From contig QANZ01028856.1 of NCBI GenBank assembly GCA_003254925.1, forward strand, positions 27,725 through 91,724: a DNA stretch of 64,000 nt. The letters run 5' to 3'. The notes under the pieces are model-generated. The model saw nothing but the letters and a program-made list of their open reading frames with translations. It was not told the origin of the DNA and did no database searches. Of the stretch, positions 10,156 through 21,642 are shown piece by piece. The position numbers were made by a program, and so were the translations under genes. Each line of letters opens with the position of its first letter. Positions within the stretch are counted from its first letter, which is position 1. This DNA comes from Chamaecrista fasciculata (lineage: Eukaryota > Streptophyta > Magnoliopsida > Fabales > Fabaceae).

Positions 10156-11581
10156 ATCAAAATATTCCATCTCGAGGTAAAAATATTCCATCCAACGATA
10201 TAGGAACATCAATAAGTGTCACGTTCCTTCTCAACTAATTAGCTGGGACTGGGTCATGTCATACCAACTGCAAAATTTAATACTCCATTAAACTACAGGA
10301 ATGGACACAAATTTAAATGTAGTTGAAAAGTCCAACGAATGCTTCCGAGTTTTACTATGTCTATGCGTGAATTAATAAAATAATCCATAATTCATAAATT
10401 CTTGCCAACCCTCTCTAGAGCTTGACAGAATGAGCGGTGCATAAATTAAATAGGATACCAGCGAGATGAGAATGCAACAAAATCTGCTACAAAATGTTTA
10501 TTTAATAGCTCCACTCGTTGAAACGGTCATGCGAACGCATTTTCTAATGGGATCGTTTTATAGATGAATGACTCGATTTTGAAATTGATCAGTAATCGAC
10601 AACCAAACCACCAAACATATAAACATAGGCTTGCTTTTTCATTCGTTTCTGTGGCGGAGAACCCGGTTGTCAACCATAATGCATCGGCTTGTGTCAAGTG
10701 TGAAGCATATTTTCTCCATGCCACAGCTAATCACCACCCACTTGCCCACTTCCCTTTGAATTCTGAATATTATAACTAGTCTAAACGTCTAATGATAGAT
10801 TGATTAAAAGAGGTATAATAACTTAACAAGTTATAAGACACACTTCATCTTTCACTAACTCGTAACAATTCAAAAAATCCATAGCGTCAAACAAATCGAA
10901 CCACCAAGCCAAGCAGTTTCGGTTTTGAATCTTAACCAGTAAATTTTGCGGGGTTGAAATTTCATTGCTGCCCGAGTTGATTGATACCTTGATGATATCT
11001 CATTATCTCACACGTTTAACAAGCGCAGGGAGCATACATAACCTACTTGCCTGGATGGAAATGTTTTTTCCTTTATGCTCGAGACATAGTGGAGAGAATC
11101 ATGATATAAATTAAAACCACAGTGAAGTTAAATTTTAAAAGGCAGAGATGGAGATCTGAACACCTGAAGTGAACCATCCATACAAATTAATCTTAACTTT
11201 CGAAGGAGAACAATAATAAACGCCGAACTTGAATCTATTGCACAACAAATTGTTTCCAATACGATTATTAAGTTACAACACGCAAACTTCCGTTCGTTCT
11301 CAATTTATACAAGAACCCATCAGGCAAAATAGTTCGTTGTTATTGTATTTTCTTAATTATGTATTACTCGTACATATTTGTATTATATACCAAAATGAAG
11401 AAAGATGGACTATAGCCTTGCATAACAGCCTCTATACAGAAACCACTACTAACATATCATGTTCGGACCATCTTCAGTTATAAGTCCATACTCCATAAAA
11501 TTTATAAACCAATCCTTCGTCCTTCGTTTTGTCTTTTGTATCGTAACTCCTGTGATCTTGTATACTCTGTAATATCTACCT
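10156..11581. other. Intergenic, no supported gene
   Basis: It contains only short frames without recognisable domains. The right end is the 3' flank of the minus-strand DCD gene. Confidence 0.5.
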
Positions 11582-13066
11582 TTATGCTGGTATAGCGTTG
11601 AAAACTTCCTTGAAAGTGTTTTGATCAGCAAAAATATCCAGGAGCGACAGTGCCTATGATAAAAAAAGATCAAAATTAGGTTATGGGCATACATAAGTTA
11701 ATTATTATTATTGTGTTTCTAAAGGTGAAGTTACCTCAGGCACGTTGAGTTCAAGACGGAACTTAGGACCATCATAGTGGTGAAGAATTGGCCTGAAGGA
11801 GTCCTCTTCCAGTGGTTCACAGATTTTCCTAGTAATTACACGCACCTGTAAAAAAAATCATAAAATATTAAGTTTGTACAAACAAAGTAACACAACAATG
11901 GAGATTGAGAATAAACATGGATTAAGGAGAAGACCTGAGCAGGAAAGCGAGATTCACCAGGGCACTTCTTATCCTCCCAGGCCATCGGATCAATATTTGT
12001 TCCTCCAAAACTTGCAGCCTAAACAAACCAACCTCACCAGGTATTAGTCCTAGGTACAAACTTGCAAGGAAAATATGAATTTGCTAAAGGATAAAGATAT
12101 GGCCTGATCCATATTTTGATAATTAAGGATTAGATTCCAAATTCCAATATTAATTTTGAGCAATTAAATAAAAAATAAATGATTAATAGTGAGGAAGATA
12201 AGGAATACCTCAAAGATTCCATGGAGTTGGTGGGTGGAATAGTTGTAAAGGAAAAGGGGCAATCCCGGAGTTATTGCGCGGACTGAATCCCGATACCGCG
12301 GGGGAAGACCTAGGAATATTGATAAGAATAATTAATTTTAGAATACAAATTAAAATCGTACGCAGACAAAGGAGCGAAGGATTGGTGATCTAGAGATGTA
12401 AATCTCAGGCGATGCAACTATTAATGAAAAAAGGAGATTGATGGAAGAGGAATAATAAATAGATGAGAACATACCAAAGAGTTGCCTCTTGAGATTCTCA
12501 GCCATGGTATCATTGTTGCAGACAAAGATGTATCCTCCAATAGTTTCGTTGCGAGGGAGAGACTCAGAAGGAGGAAGAGTTTTAAATCTCTTGTCAGTAG
12601 AAGACTTGGGATCCTTGTTGTCGTTAGAGTTATCAGCGTGTTTCTTAGTGGAATTAGTATTCTTCTTGGCGGATTTAGGGTCTTCGGTCTTTTTGTAGGG
12701 TTTGGAATGATTGAGATTGAGATTAAGATTAAGATCGAGATAGGAAGGCTTGGAATAGATACCTTTGTTGAAGGCTCCGTTGAGGGGAACAGTGTTGGCA
12801 AAAAGCGATCCATTGGAGATGGAGGAGGAATCCGGCATCTTCCAGGCAGCATCGTTAAAAGTGTTGAAATCAGAAGAAGGCTTGGAAGTGAAAGCACCGT
12901 TGATTTCACCGCCAACTTTGATATCGAAGTTCCTCCTCTGATCGGGCCTCTTGGTGGTGTAATTGTTACTCCATATAGAATCGTTGAGTGAGAGATTGGC
13001 CAGAGAGGAGGATTGCACACGAAGCTGATCGCTGAATTGCCAAAAGGATTGCTGATTATTCTCCAT
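11582..13066 (-). CDS. NRP-type DCD (Development and Cell Death) domain protein, 319 aa, five exons
   Basis: Exons on the minus strand are 13066-12475, 12309-12209, 12018-11935, 11845-11735 and 11653-11582, all GT-AG with consistent phase. The N-terminal ~175 residues (MENNQQSFWQFSDQLRVQSS...) are Asn/Ser/Lys-rich and disordered, with a DLNLNLNLNH repeat. The DCD domain starts at about residue 176 with GGYIFVCNNDTM and runs through LPPRYRDSVRAITPGLPLFL, LHGIFEAASFGGTNIDP, CPGESRFPAQVRV to PLEEDSFRPIL and the C terminus. This is the architecture of plant N-rich proteins (soybean NRP-A/B, Arabidopsis NRP), which take part in ER- and osmotic-stress cell-death signalling. The first ATG of the frame lies 24 bp upstream but is out of the family pattern; 13066 gives MENNQ, the family start. 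Confidence 0.92.
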
Positions 13067-13087
13067 GGATACACGAGACACACAGAA

Positions 13088-13126
13088 CACAGAAGAGAAG
13101 AGAAGAGAAGAGAAGAGAGAGTTTGT
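13088..13126. repeat. (AGAAG)n simple repeat in the 5' leader of the DCD gene
   Basis: It is a tandem gaagagaagagaagag run, pyrimidine-rich on the transcribed strand, lying just upstream of the ATG of the minus-strand gene. Confidence 0.8.
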
Positions 13127-13196
13127 TAGTCAACAGAGGGAGGATACAATTGAATTACAGAGAATGGGAGGAAATGGAAGAGGAAGAGTGGAATGT

Positions 13197-13222
13197 TAAA
13201 TAAATAAATAAATAAATAAAAG
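13197..13222. repeat. (TAAA)n microsatellite
   Basis: Six or so tandem copies of taaa, followed by an agagag run. Confidence 0.85.
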
Positions 13223-13626
13223 AGAGAGAGGGGGGACAAATTAGCATACAAATCGTAATCGTAAAATTTAATAAAAAGAAAAGAAAAGGAAATGAAACTT
13301 CGAGGAAAGAGAGTGGATGGGGGTTGCGTGTTTAAATGTCAAAGATGGAAAGTAAATAGAGGAGAGGAGAGGTGAGGTGTTATTTGATTATGGAGGGAGT
13401 GAGGGACTGATTAAGAAATGACGACGGTGAAACGCGTATGGTGACGTGGAGGAGAGAGAGAGAGGGCAGTTGGGGGTTTGATTTATGTGACATTCTAGAA
13501 GGTGTGTAGGAGATTCTTGATTTTGAGCTTCAGTTCACACTTGCCAATCACTTCCTTACTTGCTAAGATTTGCTTTTCCGTTTATTTTGGTCTTCAGGCT
13601 CAGTTAAGTACTTAAGTGTGTGCTAT

Positions 13627-14212
13627 TATCTCATTGGCCAAAGTTATATTTTGGTCCCTCAGTGTTTCAAATTGGTCCCTCAGATATTTTTCGTTCTATA
13701 TTGGTCCCCCAGTTATGCAAAACTTGACAAAGTTGGTCCCTTTAACAGTTTCCATCAATTTTTCTGTTAAAAAAAAGACAAAATTGATTTTTAACTCCTA
13801 AAAGTTTAAATGTTTGCATTAAGGACATTTTTCTCTATGATAGAACCAAAATGTAAGAAAGAAGAAATAAAGGGAGGTTTTAGTTTATTTCAAACAAAAA
13901 ACAACAACACTTTTCTCTCTCGTCTCTCTCATTCACAAACCCAGATTTTGATCTTCAAATCCCTTCTCATCTGTTCATTTTTCTTCAATAAACTCAAATC
14001 TCATTACCCAGCCAAGAATGCATCTCCGATTTCCTCAACAATATCTGATTATAAAAACAACAACAGAAAAATGGATAGAAACGGTTAGAAGGACCAACTT
14101 TACCAAGTTTTGCATAACTGGGGACCAATATGGAACGAAAAATGACTGGGGGACCAATTTGAAACACTGAGCATAACTGGGGGACCAAAATAGAACTTTG
14201 GCCTATCTCATT
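13627..14212. mobile_element. Mutator-like MITE with 9-bp target duplication
   Basis: The element is 13636-14203 (568 bp). The left terminus ggccaaagttatattttggt and the right terminus (reverse complement ggccaaagttctattttggt) form long inverted repeats that continue for over 100 bp with repeated ggtccc motifs. It is flanked by a perfect 9-bp direct repeat, TATCTCATT, at 13627-13635 and 14204-14212. Nine-base duplications and long TIRs are the hallmark of Mutator-like elements. The interior has no transposase. A partial relative lies at 15961-16033. Confidence 0.85.
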
Positions 14213-15468
14213 ACTAATTACTAATTACTAATTACTCATAAATGGATAAAAGGAAATGCAAAATATTCAACAAACAAAAAAAAAAAAAAGAACGCGAAAA
14301 GCGCAATATAGCGAAAGTGAGGGAGGGTGTGGTGCGTGAAGAACGGGCACACGTCGGCTGATGAATTAATGGACAACTTCAACCCCAATGAATCATCAAG
14401 GTGCATCGTGTCCTTATTTCTTAATTCTACAATTCCAACACCAAGTAAAATCAATATTTTTATATTAAGGCTTTGCGTAGCTAACTATATGAATATAAAA
14501 TATAAAATTATTTAAAATTTGAAATTATATAAAATATAAAATATTATAAATAATTAAATTTTAAATTTTATTATATAAAATTTCAGAGGTAATTATATAT
14601 TAGAAAGATAATGAGATAAAATATTTTAGATAGTAAAAAAAGTTAATGGAATTATTTAAATTTTATTTTATTTTTAAATCACTATTTTAATTTACTATAT
14701 TATAAACTATAATACTATAGTATTATATATGTTTTTTTGAGGATGACGACTAAAATACTTTAAAGACATATATAATAGTATAAATATAATTATCTATATT
14801 TTTACTACAAAATTTATTAATTAAATGCTAATTTTTTATCTTATTAATTCACTCTTATTCTTTGTATATATATATAACTATAACTTTCTTTCACTAATTT
14901 GTCCCTCACATTTAAATTAAAAGTGAATAGTTAAATTTTTTTTAATAATTTTAACTTTCAACTTAAGTCTCTCAATCGAGAGTATAATTCGTTTATCACT
15001 ACTACAACTAACTTGTTATATCATTTTACTAAATAAAATAAATTGATGGCATGCTTATAATAAATACTGTGTGATAGAAAAATCTTATTGATAAGTCATC
15101 ATCCGTCAAAGTGTCACTCCATTAATAAGTCAACTAGGCTCTCAAATTTCAGGCCAAAAAAAAATATATATAAAATTCAGAAAAAAAAAAAACTAGGCTC
15201 TCAAATATGTATAAACTAGTGATGGATGATAATTAGAGATGTTTAAAATTTAATTTCAACCTAATTTAATATGCTTAATCCAATTTGAACCAATTAAAAT
15301 GATGGATGATATTTTTTTTTAAATTTAACTAATTTAGTTAGTTTATCAGATAATATTAGTTGTTTATTTAGAATATTTTGATATATTAATAATATATTTA
15401 GTAAAAATATTACTTGTTTATTTAGATGATTAAATGTAAAAATATTTTGATAGTAATAATATCATTTT
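14213..15468. other. AT-rich intergenic DNA
   Basis: It is very AT-rich, with many short poly(A/T) and TA runs and no frame worth calling. I see nothing else. Confidence 0.5.
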
Positions 15469-15960
15469 AAGCAAAAGACTTTTTCGTGCCCCTAACGTTT
15501 GCGGTGATTTTCAGTTATGCTACTAATGTTTTATTTGTGTCAGTTGTGTCCCCAATGTGAAACGTTAGTTTCAATTATGTTTTCAATTTTGACTCAATGT
15601 TGATGTGTCAATTTTTTGTTCTGAATTGAATATGTGGCAAGATAACTCGATAAATAAAACATCCCTGATTTATTTTTTATCTAGCATGGCATTTCCTACG
15701 TGGATTTACATTCTCTAAACCAAAAAATTATTGTCCTAAATTTTTGTTGACATCTTCATCTTCATCTTCGCAAGCCTTATACCAGTCAAAAACCCTAAAT
15801 TTCTTTCTTCACCTTCGCGTGCGCAAGAGTAGGGTTTGAAAACCTAAAACCCTAAACTTTATTCACCTTGGAGGCATAATTGAAACTAACGTTTCACATT
15901 TGGGGCACAACTAATACAAATGAAACATTAGGGGCATAACTGAAAATCACCACAAACTTT
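15469..15960. mobile_element. Family A MITE, right end truncated
   Basis: The left arm (15469-15630) matches 2846-3009 block by block. The right arm (about 15868-15960) is its inverted copy: ggaggcataattgaaactaa..., ggggcataactgaaaatcac. The right arm stops short of the terminal bases and abuts a fragment of the Mutator-like family seen at 13636-14203. No target duplication can be read because of this truncation. Confidence 0.6.
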
Positions 15961-16033
15961 GACCAATTTAGAACATTGAACATAATTGAGAGACCAAAAT
16001 AATTGAGGGACCAAAATAAAACTTTGACCTTTA
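15961..16033. repeat. Right-end fragment of the 13636-14203 MITE family
   Basis: The stretch reads gaccaattt, then two gaccaaaat blocks, and ends aaaactttgacc, matching the right terminus of the complete element at 13636-14203 with several substitutions. It starts exactly where the family A right arm breaks off. Confidence 0.6.
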
Positions 16034-16296
16034 ATTTTTAATGGGAGTGACAAGTGTTTCAAGCGGTGTCCAGTTGGGAGGTTGGAGAGTGTATAGTATA
16101 GCATTAGGATTAGAAAGCAATGAAGTTAATTAGTGTTGGCGTCGCCTAATCCCTAATCGCTGATATCATGTGGTTGGACTTGGCATACCAGTTTGTTCTG
16201 TTGCCCCTATTTTCCTTAATTATAAGAAAAGCCCACACATTCCACAAAGCTAATAATATGCAAATTAAACAACTCTCACTACTTAATCTCTTACAA

Positions 16297-17376
16297 CCAC
16301 TGTTATCAGAACCGGACCGGACGGTCTAACCGTGAACCTGACAGAAGAGCGAGTTGGTCTGACCTTAAAAACCGAACTAGCAATTAGACCGAATTGGAGT
16401 GGATTTAACCGCTTAAGAACCGCTGAACCATGGTCGAACCGCCGAACCGCTTAAGATCCGACGGTCTATTATTTTTTCATGGACAGCACAATACAGTTTT
16501 AATTTTTAAATGAAAAAAAATTAATGAATATGAATCCTGAAGTCGAACCCTTTCATTTAATCATCTTCATCGCCAGAACTCGCCACACAGTTGATATTTC
16601 TTGCTGAAGTTCACCACGCCGTCAACGCTTTCCATCGAAGCTCGCCGCGTCGTTGAAGCTTGTTTCGTGAAAGTTTGAAGGTATTCCCTCTATTCTCCTC
16701 TTTCTTTCATGTTGCTCGTGCTTGAAGGATGCAAGATCAGAATCACAGAGAAATTTGAACAAAGCCACCGTAGAAACATCTTTAAATGAGAGAGAAAAAA
16801 AAGAAACGACGGAGAGGAGGAGTTAAGCAACTAGGGCAACAAGTAAAAAGTGAATATTCCAAAAGCCCCCACAAAAGCGTCACATGTTTGGTTGTAAAGA
16901 TGGGATAAAAAAAATAGTAAAACAATTAAGGGACCAAACTCCAAAGCCAATTTCAAANNNNNNNNNNNNNNNNNNNNNNNNNNNNNNNNNNNNNNNNNNN
17001 NNNNNNNNNNGTCTTTTTTTATAATTATGGGTCAAATATTAGAGAATGTTGATTATGAACCAAAATTTGATAGAGAAAGTGATCATAAAATGTCACTTGA
17101 TGATATTATATTGTTGAACATTATGAAAATTGATTATCTCTATATTAATTCATGTTAATTTATGAAAATTGTATTAATATATTAATGTTATAATTGTATT
17201 TTGTAACCTAATTATGAATATTTGAATTAAAATTTTATCATATATAGGTTTTTTTTATTATTTTTAATTTATTTATTTATCAACGGTCAGACCCCGGTTG
17301 GACCCCAGTTGAACCATTGAACCTTGAACCCCTCCTTCGACTGGTTCAATGGCCGATCCGGTTTTAATAACCTTGG
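16297..17376. mobile_element. ACCGG-rich non-autonomous transposon, interrupted by an N block
   Basis: The left end (ccactgttatcagaaccgg) and the reverse complement of the right end (ccaaggttattaaaaccgg) form an inverted terminus. It is followed on both sides by many gaacc/accgg/ggttc motifs typical of an abundant plant repeat. An N block lies at 16958-17010. No clear transposase and no perfect target duplication were found. A second copy begins near 63786. Confidence 0.55.
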
Positions 17377-17829
17377 TAGAAACTACTCAATGTAAAAGGA
17401 ACAGAAGCCAAAGAAGGCAGAAATTTCCCTCCTTTAATTTAGTCCTTTTGTTTTGGTAAATAAAATAAAGCCCTCCATGAGATGGGCTTAATTTTAAGTT
17501 GAAAAGAAAGGAGGATGAGGATCCAATGATATTCCCACCCTCCCTCCATTACATCAATTACTATTGCCCCCAAATCCAATTACCCAAACAAACTCCAAAA
17601 ACATAAACATTAACGGCCCAAGCTCATTCATCTTTATCACAACATCAGATAAGGAAAAAGCTTTTAATTTCTTCAAGTGAAGAGTGACTGTTTCTGTGTA
17701 CTGCGTTCTACTCTCAATCAACTGCTTGCATTCATGATCCTGCACTTATGGATCCTCGCTTGCCAAGGATCAAGGAAGGCCTCTCAGCCCAACGGCTGTT
17801 CGTTTTAATATATTGCTCTTTTAAACTCC
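17377..17829. other. Intergenic, no supported gene
   Basis: The only frame (17554-17745, minus) has no recognisable content. Confidence 0.45.
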
Positions 17830-17939
17830 CACTGTACTATAAGAGGTAAAAATTAACATTCCACCTTTGATGTTGTATCAATGTAAAAATTATATAATTT
17901 ACATTAATTTAACATCAAAGGTGGAATCAGTACAGAGTG
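17830..17939. repeat. Long hairpin (foldback) of about 110 nt
   Basis: Inner arms at 17858-17887 and 17898-17927 pair over about 30 bp, including a perfect 17-bp block (attccacctttgatgtt and its complement), with one 5-nt internal mismatch and an AT loop. Outer arms CACTGTACT (17830-17838) and AGTACAGAGTG (17929-17939) also pair. It is either a small MITE or a miRNA-like precursor; I do not recognise a known miRNA in it. Confidence 0.55.
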
Positions 17940-18812
17940 TGGCATTAAAGGCACTCTGTGGAAACTTGATAGTATATAGTATGTTGCAATTGTTACTACT
18001 GACTCTAGTCTATTAGATCATTTATATTTTTTTATTTAATTTGTTTCACTTGTAATATAATAGAAACTAGGCCGTGATATGTAATCATATGATCATGAGA
18101 AGACAACCCAATTTGTTTGGGCCCCTTGGAGCTGAATCAAGGATTGATGAAGGCTCAGGAGAATATGGGTATTACTATATATTATTAAGGATATCTATCA
18201 TGTGCCATGGGTAACCTAAAAACTAAAAATACTCGTGAAATCTAAAGATGCAGTAGCCACCGCCAGTAGGTGTGTACCCAATCCAAGTATATGGGTAAAT
18301 TAATTAAGGAGACTCAGAAAACGAGAGAAAGCACATACATGTATATATATATGGCATGTTTGCTATATATACCACCTAGCTGACGACTATCACCATATTT
18401 GCATCAGGGAAAGGGAAGCTAAGATTCTTCATTATCAGTTATCAACTCAAAAATCAACAGTACTAGACAACATCGATATCGATAATGCCTTCCCTGCTTC
18501 CCTTAATTTTCAAATCCCTTCTCTTGTCCTCACACAATTATCATGCTGGCCCTTCCAATTCTCTACATATATACGTGCACCTTCTTTATGGAGTATAATG
18601 TCTAACTATACAAGTACAAGTACAAAATGCAATTTCACAATATATATTAGTTGAAATATTGATAATGATATTCAATTATATATATATATGCCACATTTGC
18701 TTGCTTAATATATATAAGTGAGTCTAAAAGGCAAAATTGACAGCATTTAAATTTGGCCGTAAGCGCCAAGCCGGCCACCACCAATGTGATTTGTGAAGTA
18801 TATATGTATGTA
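17940..18812. other. 3' flank of the RING-H2 gene and intergenic DNA
   Basis: AT-rich DNA with short TA repeats. I checked for conserved miRNA sequences by eye and recognised none. Confidence 0.45.
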
Positions 18813-20135
18813 TTAATATCTGATTGAAGCAGCGGTAGCGGCTTCATCTACAATAGGAGGAGGAGGTGGTGCATTTAGAAATTTGGTAGTTGGGATGATG
18901 ATGGAACATCTACAAAGAGGACACGTGGAGTGTGATTGGATTTGCAGCCACTGATGTATGCAATCTCTGTGAAATACATGCTTGCAATGAGGGATCTGTA
19001 CCACCTCTTCTTTCATCTCAAATTCTCCCAGACATACACAACATCTGTGAAATACTATACACATTTGAGTGCAAGATCCATCCATCACGCATGTCAATTG
19101 GGAATTTACTAGCTATATATATCAGCTTGCTTGACACGTGCAAGATTCTCTTTATTTTATTTCATTTGAGTCCATCACCTTCAAACATGCCAAATTATTT
19201 CCCCCTCCTCACATGCAAGACATGTCACTTTCTGTAGCACTTTTTGTGAAAAATAGTGGATGCCATGTAATAAGATACTAACAGAACTTGGAAAAAGAAT
19301 GGTTTTAATCATTTAGAATTCTATGCAAAACAACATATTTCATCCTTTTATTCAAAAGATTTTTAACGACGTCCTGTATATATATAGATTTAGTATAATT
19401 AAGAGTGAATAATTAAAAATGGAGGAAGATAAGGTTTATAAGAGATAAAGTCTAGTGACATAGAAAGTGGATTTTTATTGACTCGTTAATTATATATACC
19501 ACGTGTTTATATATATTGGCTTTTGTAAATTTAGAAGTAGCTAGGTGATGCCATGTATGATCATGATGTAACAACAGGCATGCGTTGTACATATATAGTG
19601 TAGGGCACCTTGTTTAGTAGATAGCGATCAAAGCGCACTAGTTTAGCACCATTGCACCAATATCAGAAATTAAGAAAAAAAAAAAGCAAGAGAAGATAGA
19701 AACACTTACTGTGAGTCTCTTGCTTTTGATTCCTGATCAAACAAAATTTTTGGAAGTGTATCAAGGAGCTGGAGCGTGAGATCCAAACGACAAGGCTGCG
19801 CGCGCAAAGAAATGATTATTGATCGAACAGGGGTGAGTATGTATATATGTATATTTATATTATATATGAATAGAAATTGAAAAAGAAATTAAAGATGTAG
19901 AGAGAGAGAGAGAGAGTACAGAGGAATTAAAGAGCGTTGGTGGTGGTGTGGTAGGATGGAAGTGGGAGGAGGCCCTGCGTTTGAGGTAGAAGAGATAGAA
20001 CAATAGAAACAGAATTATGGAAAACAGAATGGGAATTGAGAATATGAAGGCTTGATATAGTTTTAGCTGAAGTTCTTGTGGATACAGATTTTGACCACTG
20101 CTTTGGCTTGGACTTTGTGCCACTCCCACACCCAT
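18813..20135 (-). CDS. Membrane-anchored RING-H2 E3 ubiquitin ligase (RHA4A/ATL-like), 177 aa, three exons
   Basis: Minus-strand exons are 20135-19920, 19795-19710 and 19044-18813. The junctions keep phase (0, then 2 nt), and the spliced codon CA+A gives Gln immediately before the RING. Residues about 28-52 (AFIFSIPILFSIILFLLFYLFYL) are a single transmembrane helix followed by a basic KRR. Exon 2 supplies the GLD-like region (LDLTLQLLDTLPKILFDQES). The RING-H2 finger spans about 101-143: CCVCLGEF, then CKHVFHRDCIHQWL and CPLC, giving the C-x2-C, C-x-H-x2-H-x2-C, C-x2-C ligands. The family transfers ubiquitin from E2 enzymes to membrane or nearby substrates. Most ATL genes lack introns, so the three-exon layout points to the RHA4A-like branch. 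The substrate is unknown. Confidence 0.88.
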
Positions 20136-20730
20136 TCCTTCTTCAATTCACTGATAATCTTTCTTTAATTTCCTTTCCTTTCCTTTTCACTAACTAACTA
20201 GCTAAGTACTTGTAATTATCAGATTCACAACCATCTACTACCTACTACTTACACTTACACACCCTCCTTTTCTTTTGCTCTTTCTCTTCCTTCACTCCCT
20301 CATCTATATTCTATATCTTTCATCATCACTTCTTAATTTACATTTAATATCTTGTGATTTGCGATAGATTGGATGGTACATATTCTATTCTTTTTCAATT
20401 ATGGAACCACCTCATGTCTCTCCACTTACCAATGGGCCCTCACACACCAAATGTTTTTTAAGCCCAGTTGTCTCCATTCTATATGCTTTTGGGCCCTAAC
20501 ATCACACCCCCATTCTTTCAGTGCTCAGTCACGCCTCATCAAATCTTACTTTTCAATTATTTATTCCTCCAACTCCTATAAAGGCACAAAAAGTGATTGT
20601 TCTAAAACTCAATTGAATTAGCCCACTACAATTGATTCACAGTAATTTACTAAATTATTGACCTGCCACTATGGTACCATGTAAATCTAATTCTATATTC
20701 AATTTTGATTTCACAGTGTGCATACTTTGA
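20136..20730. other. 5' flank of the RING-H2 gene
   Basis: Pyrimidine-rich leader/promoter sequence (about 20150-20330), then short frames without recognisable content. Confidence 0.45.
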
Positions 20731-20738
20731 GTCCTCGC

Positions 20739-21085
20739 CCTAGAAAGTATGGACACTTCATTTTAAAGGCGTGTCGCCGTGCCAGACACGTGTCAGTGTC
20801 CGACACCCGTACGACATCGACACGACACATATTCATAAATTTTAGAATATAAATCAATTTTTCGTAACTTTAACATGACAGACAAGAGAAAATAATAATA
20901 GATATGTCATATATTATGAATAAAAATTGTAATTTTTAAATTTTTCATTAAAAATGATAAATATTTAATTATTTATATACATAAATATATGTCGTGTCGT
21001 GTCGCGTAATTTTGAGAGTTTGGTGTGTCGCTATGTCCGTGTCCGTGTCCTCTCCCGTGTCCGTGTCAGTGTCCATGCTTCCTAG
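20739..21085. mobile_element. Family B non-autonomous transposon (GGACAC ends)
   Basis: Left end cctagaaagtatggacac and right end gtgtccatgcttcctag are inverted, with dense gtgtc/gacac motifs next to both ends. The flanks gtcctcgc (20731-20738) and gtcctcac (21086-21093) agree at 7 of 8 positions and are a likely 8-bp target duplication, which would suggest a hAT-type element. The interior is AT-rich and non-coding. Confidence 0.65.
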
Positions 21086-21642
21086 GTCCTCACTTTCCAA
21101 ACTTACCCTCACTCATTTATTAAGTTATGATGCTATAACCCTATAAGATGGTAAAATTGGACCATCACCAGAATTCTTGGGGGAGAGCGAGGAAAACGAC
21201 ATATCTGCACCCTTATAAACTTCTCTCAATAATATATTCAAATAATCAAAGAACTTATTCTTCTATTCCCTTTTNCATATATTATGAATAAAAATTGTAA
21301 TTTTTAAATTTTTCATTAAAAATGATGAATATTTAATTATTTATATACATAAATATATGTCGTGTCGTGTCGCGTAATTTTGAGAGTTTGGTGTGTCGCT
21401 ATGTCCGTATCCGTGTCGTCTCCCGTGTCCGTGTCAGTGTCCATGCTTCCTAGGTCCTCACTTTCCAAACTTACCCTCACTCATTTATTAAGTTATGATG
21501 CTATAACCCTATAAGATGGTAAAATTGGACCATCACCAGAATTCTTGGTGGAGAGCGAGGAAAACGACATATCTGCACCCTTATAAACTTCTCTCAATAA
21601 TATATTCAAATAATCAAAGAACTTATTCTTCTATTCCCTTTT
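20908..21642 (+). repeat. Near-perfect 367-bp tandem duplication joined by a single N
   Basis: Copy 1 is 20908-21274 and copy 2 is 21276-21642, separated only by the N at 21275. I count four substitutions across the 367 bp. The duplicated unit includes the right half of the family B transposon and about 190 bp of its flank. The exact join at an N suggests unmerged contig ends or two haplotypes rather than a true duplication. Confidence 0.85.

Noticed and set aside
12482..12991. 169-codon frame antisense to the DCD gene
   Set aside because: Shadow of exon 1 of the minus-strand gene; no independent support.
16335..16365. Sequence resembling miR156 (ctgacagaagag)
   Set aside because: Only about 12 bases agree, the rest differs, and it lies in the end of a repetitive transposon without a fitting hairpin.
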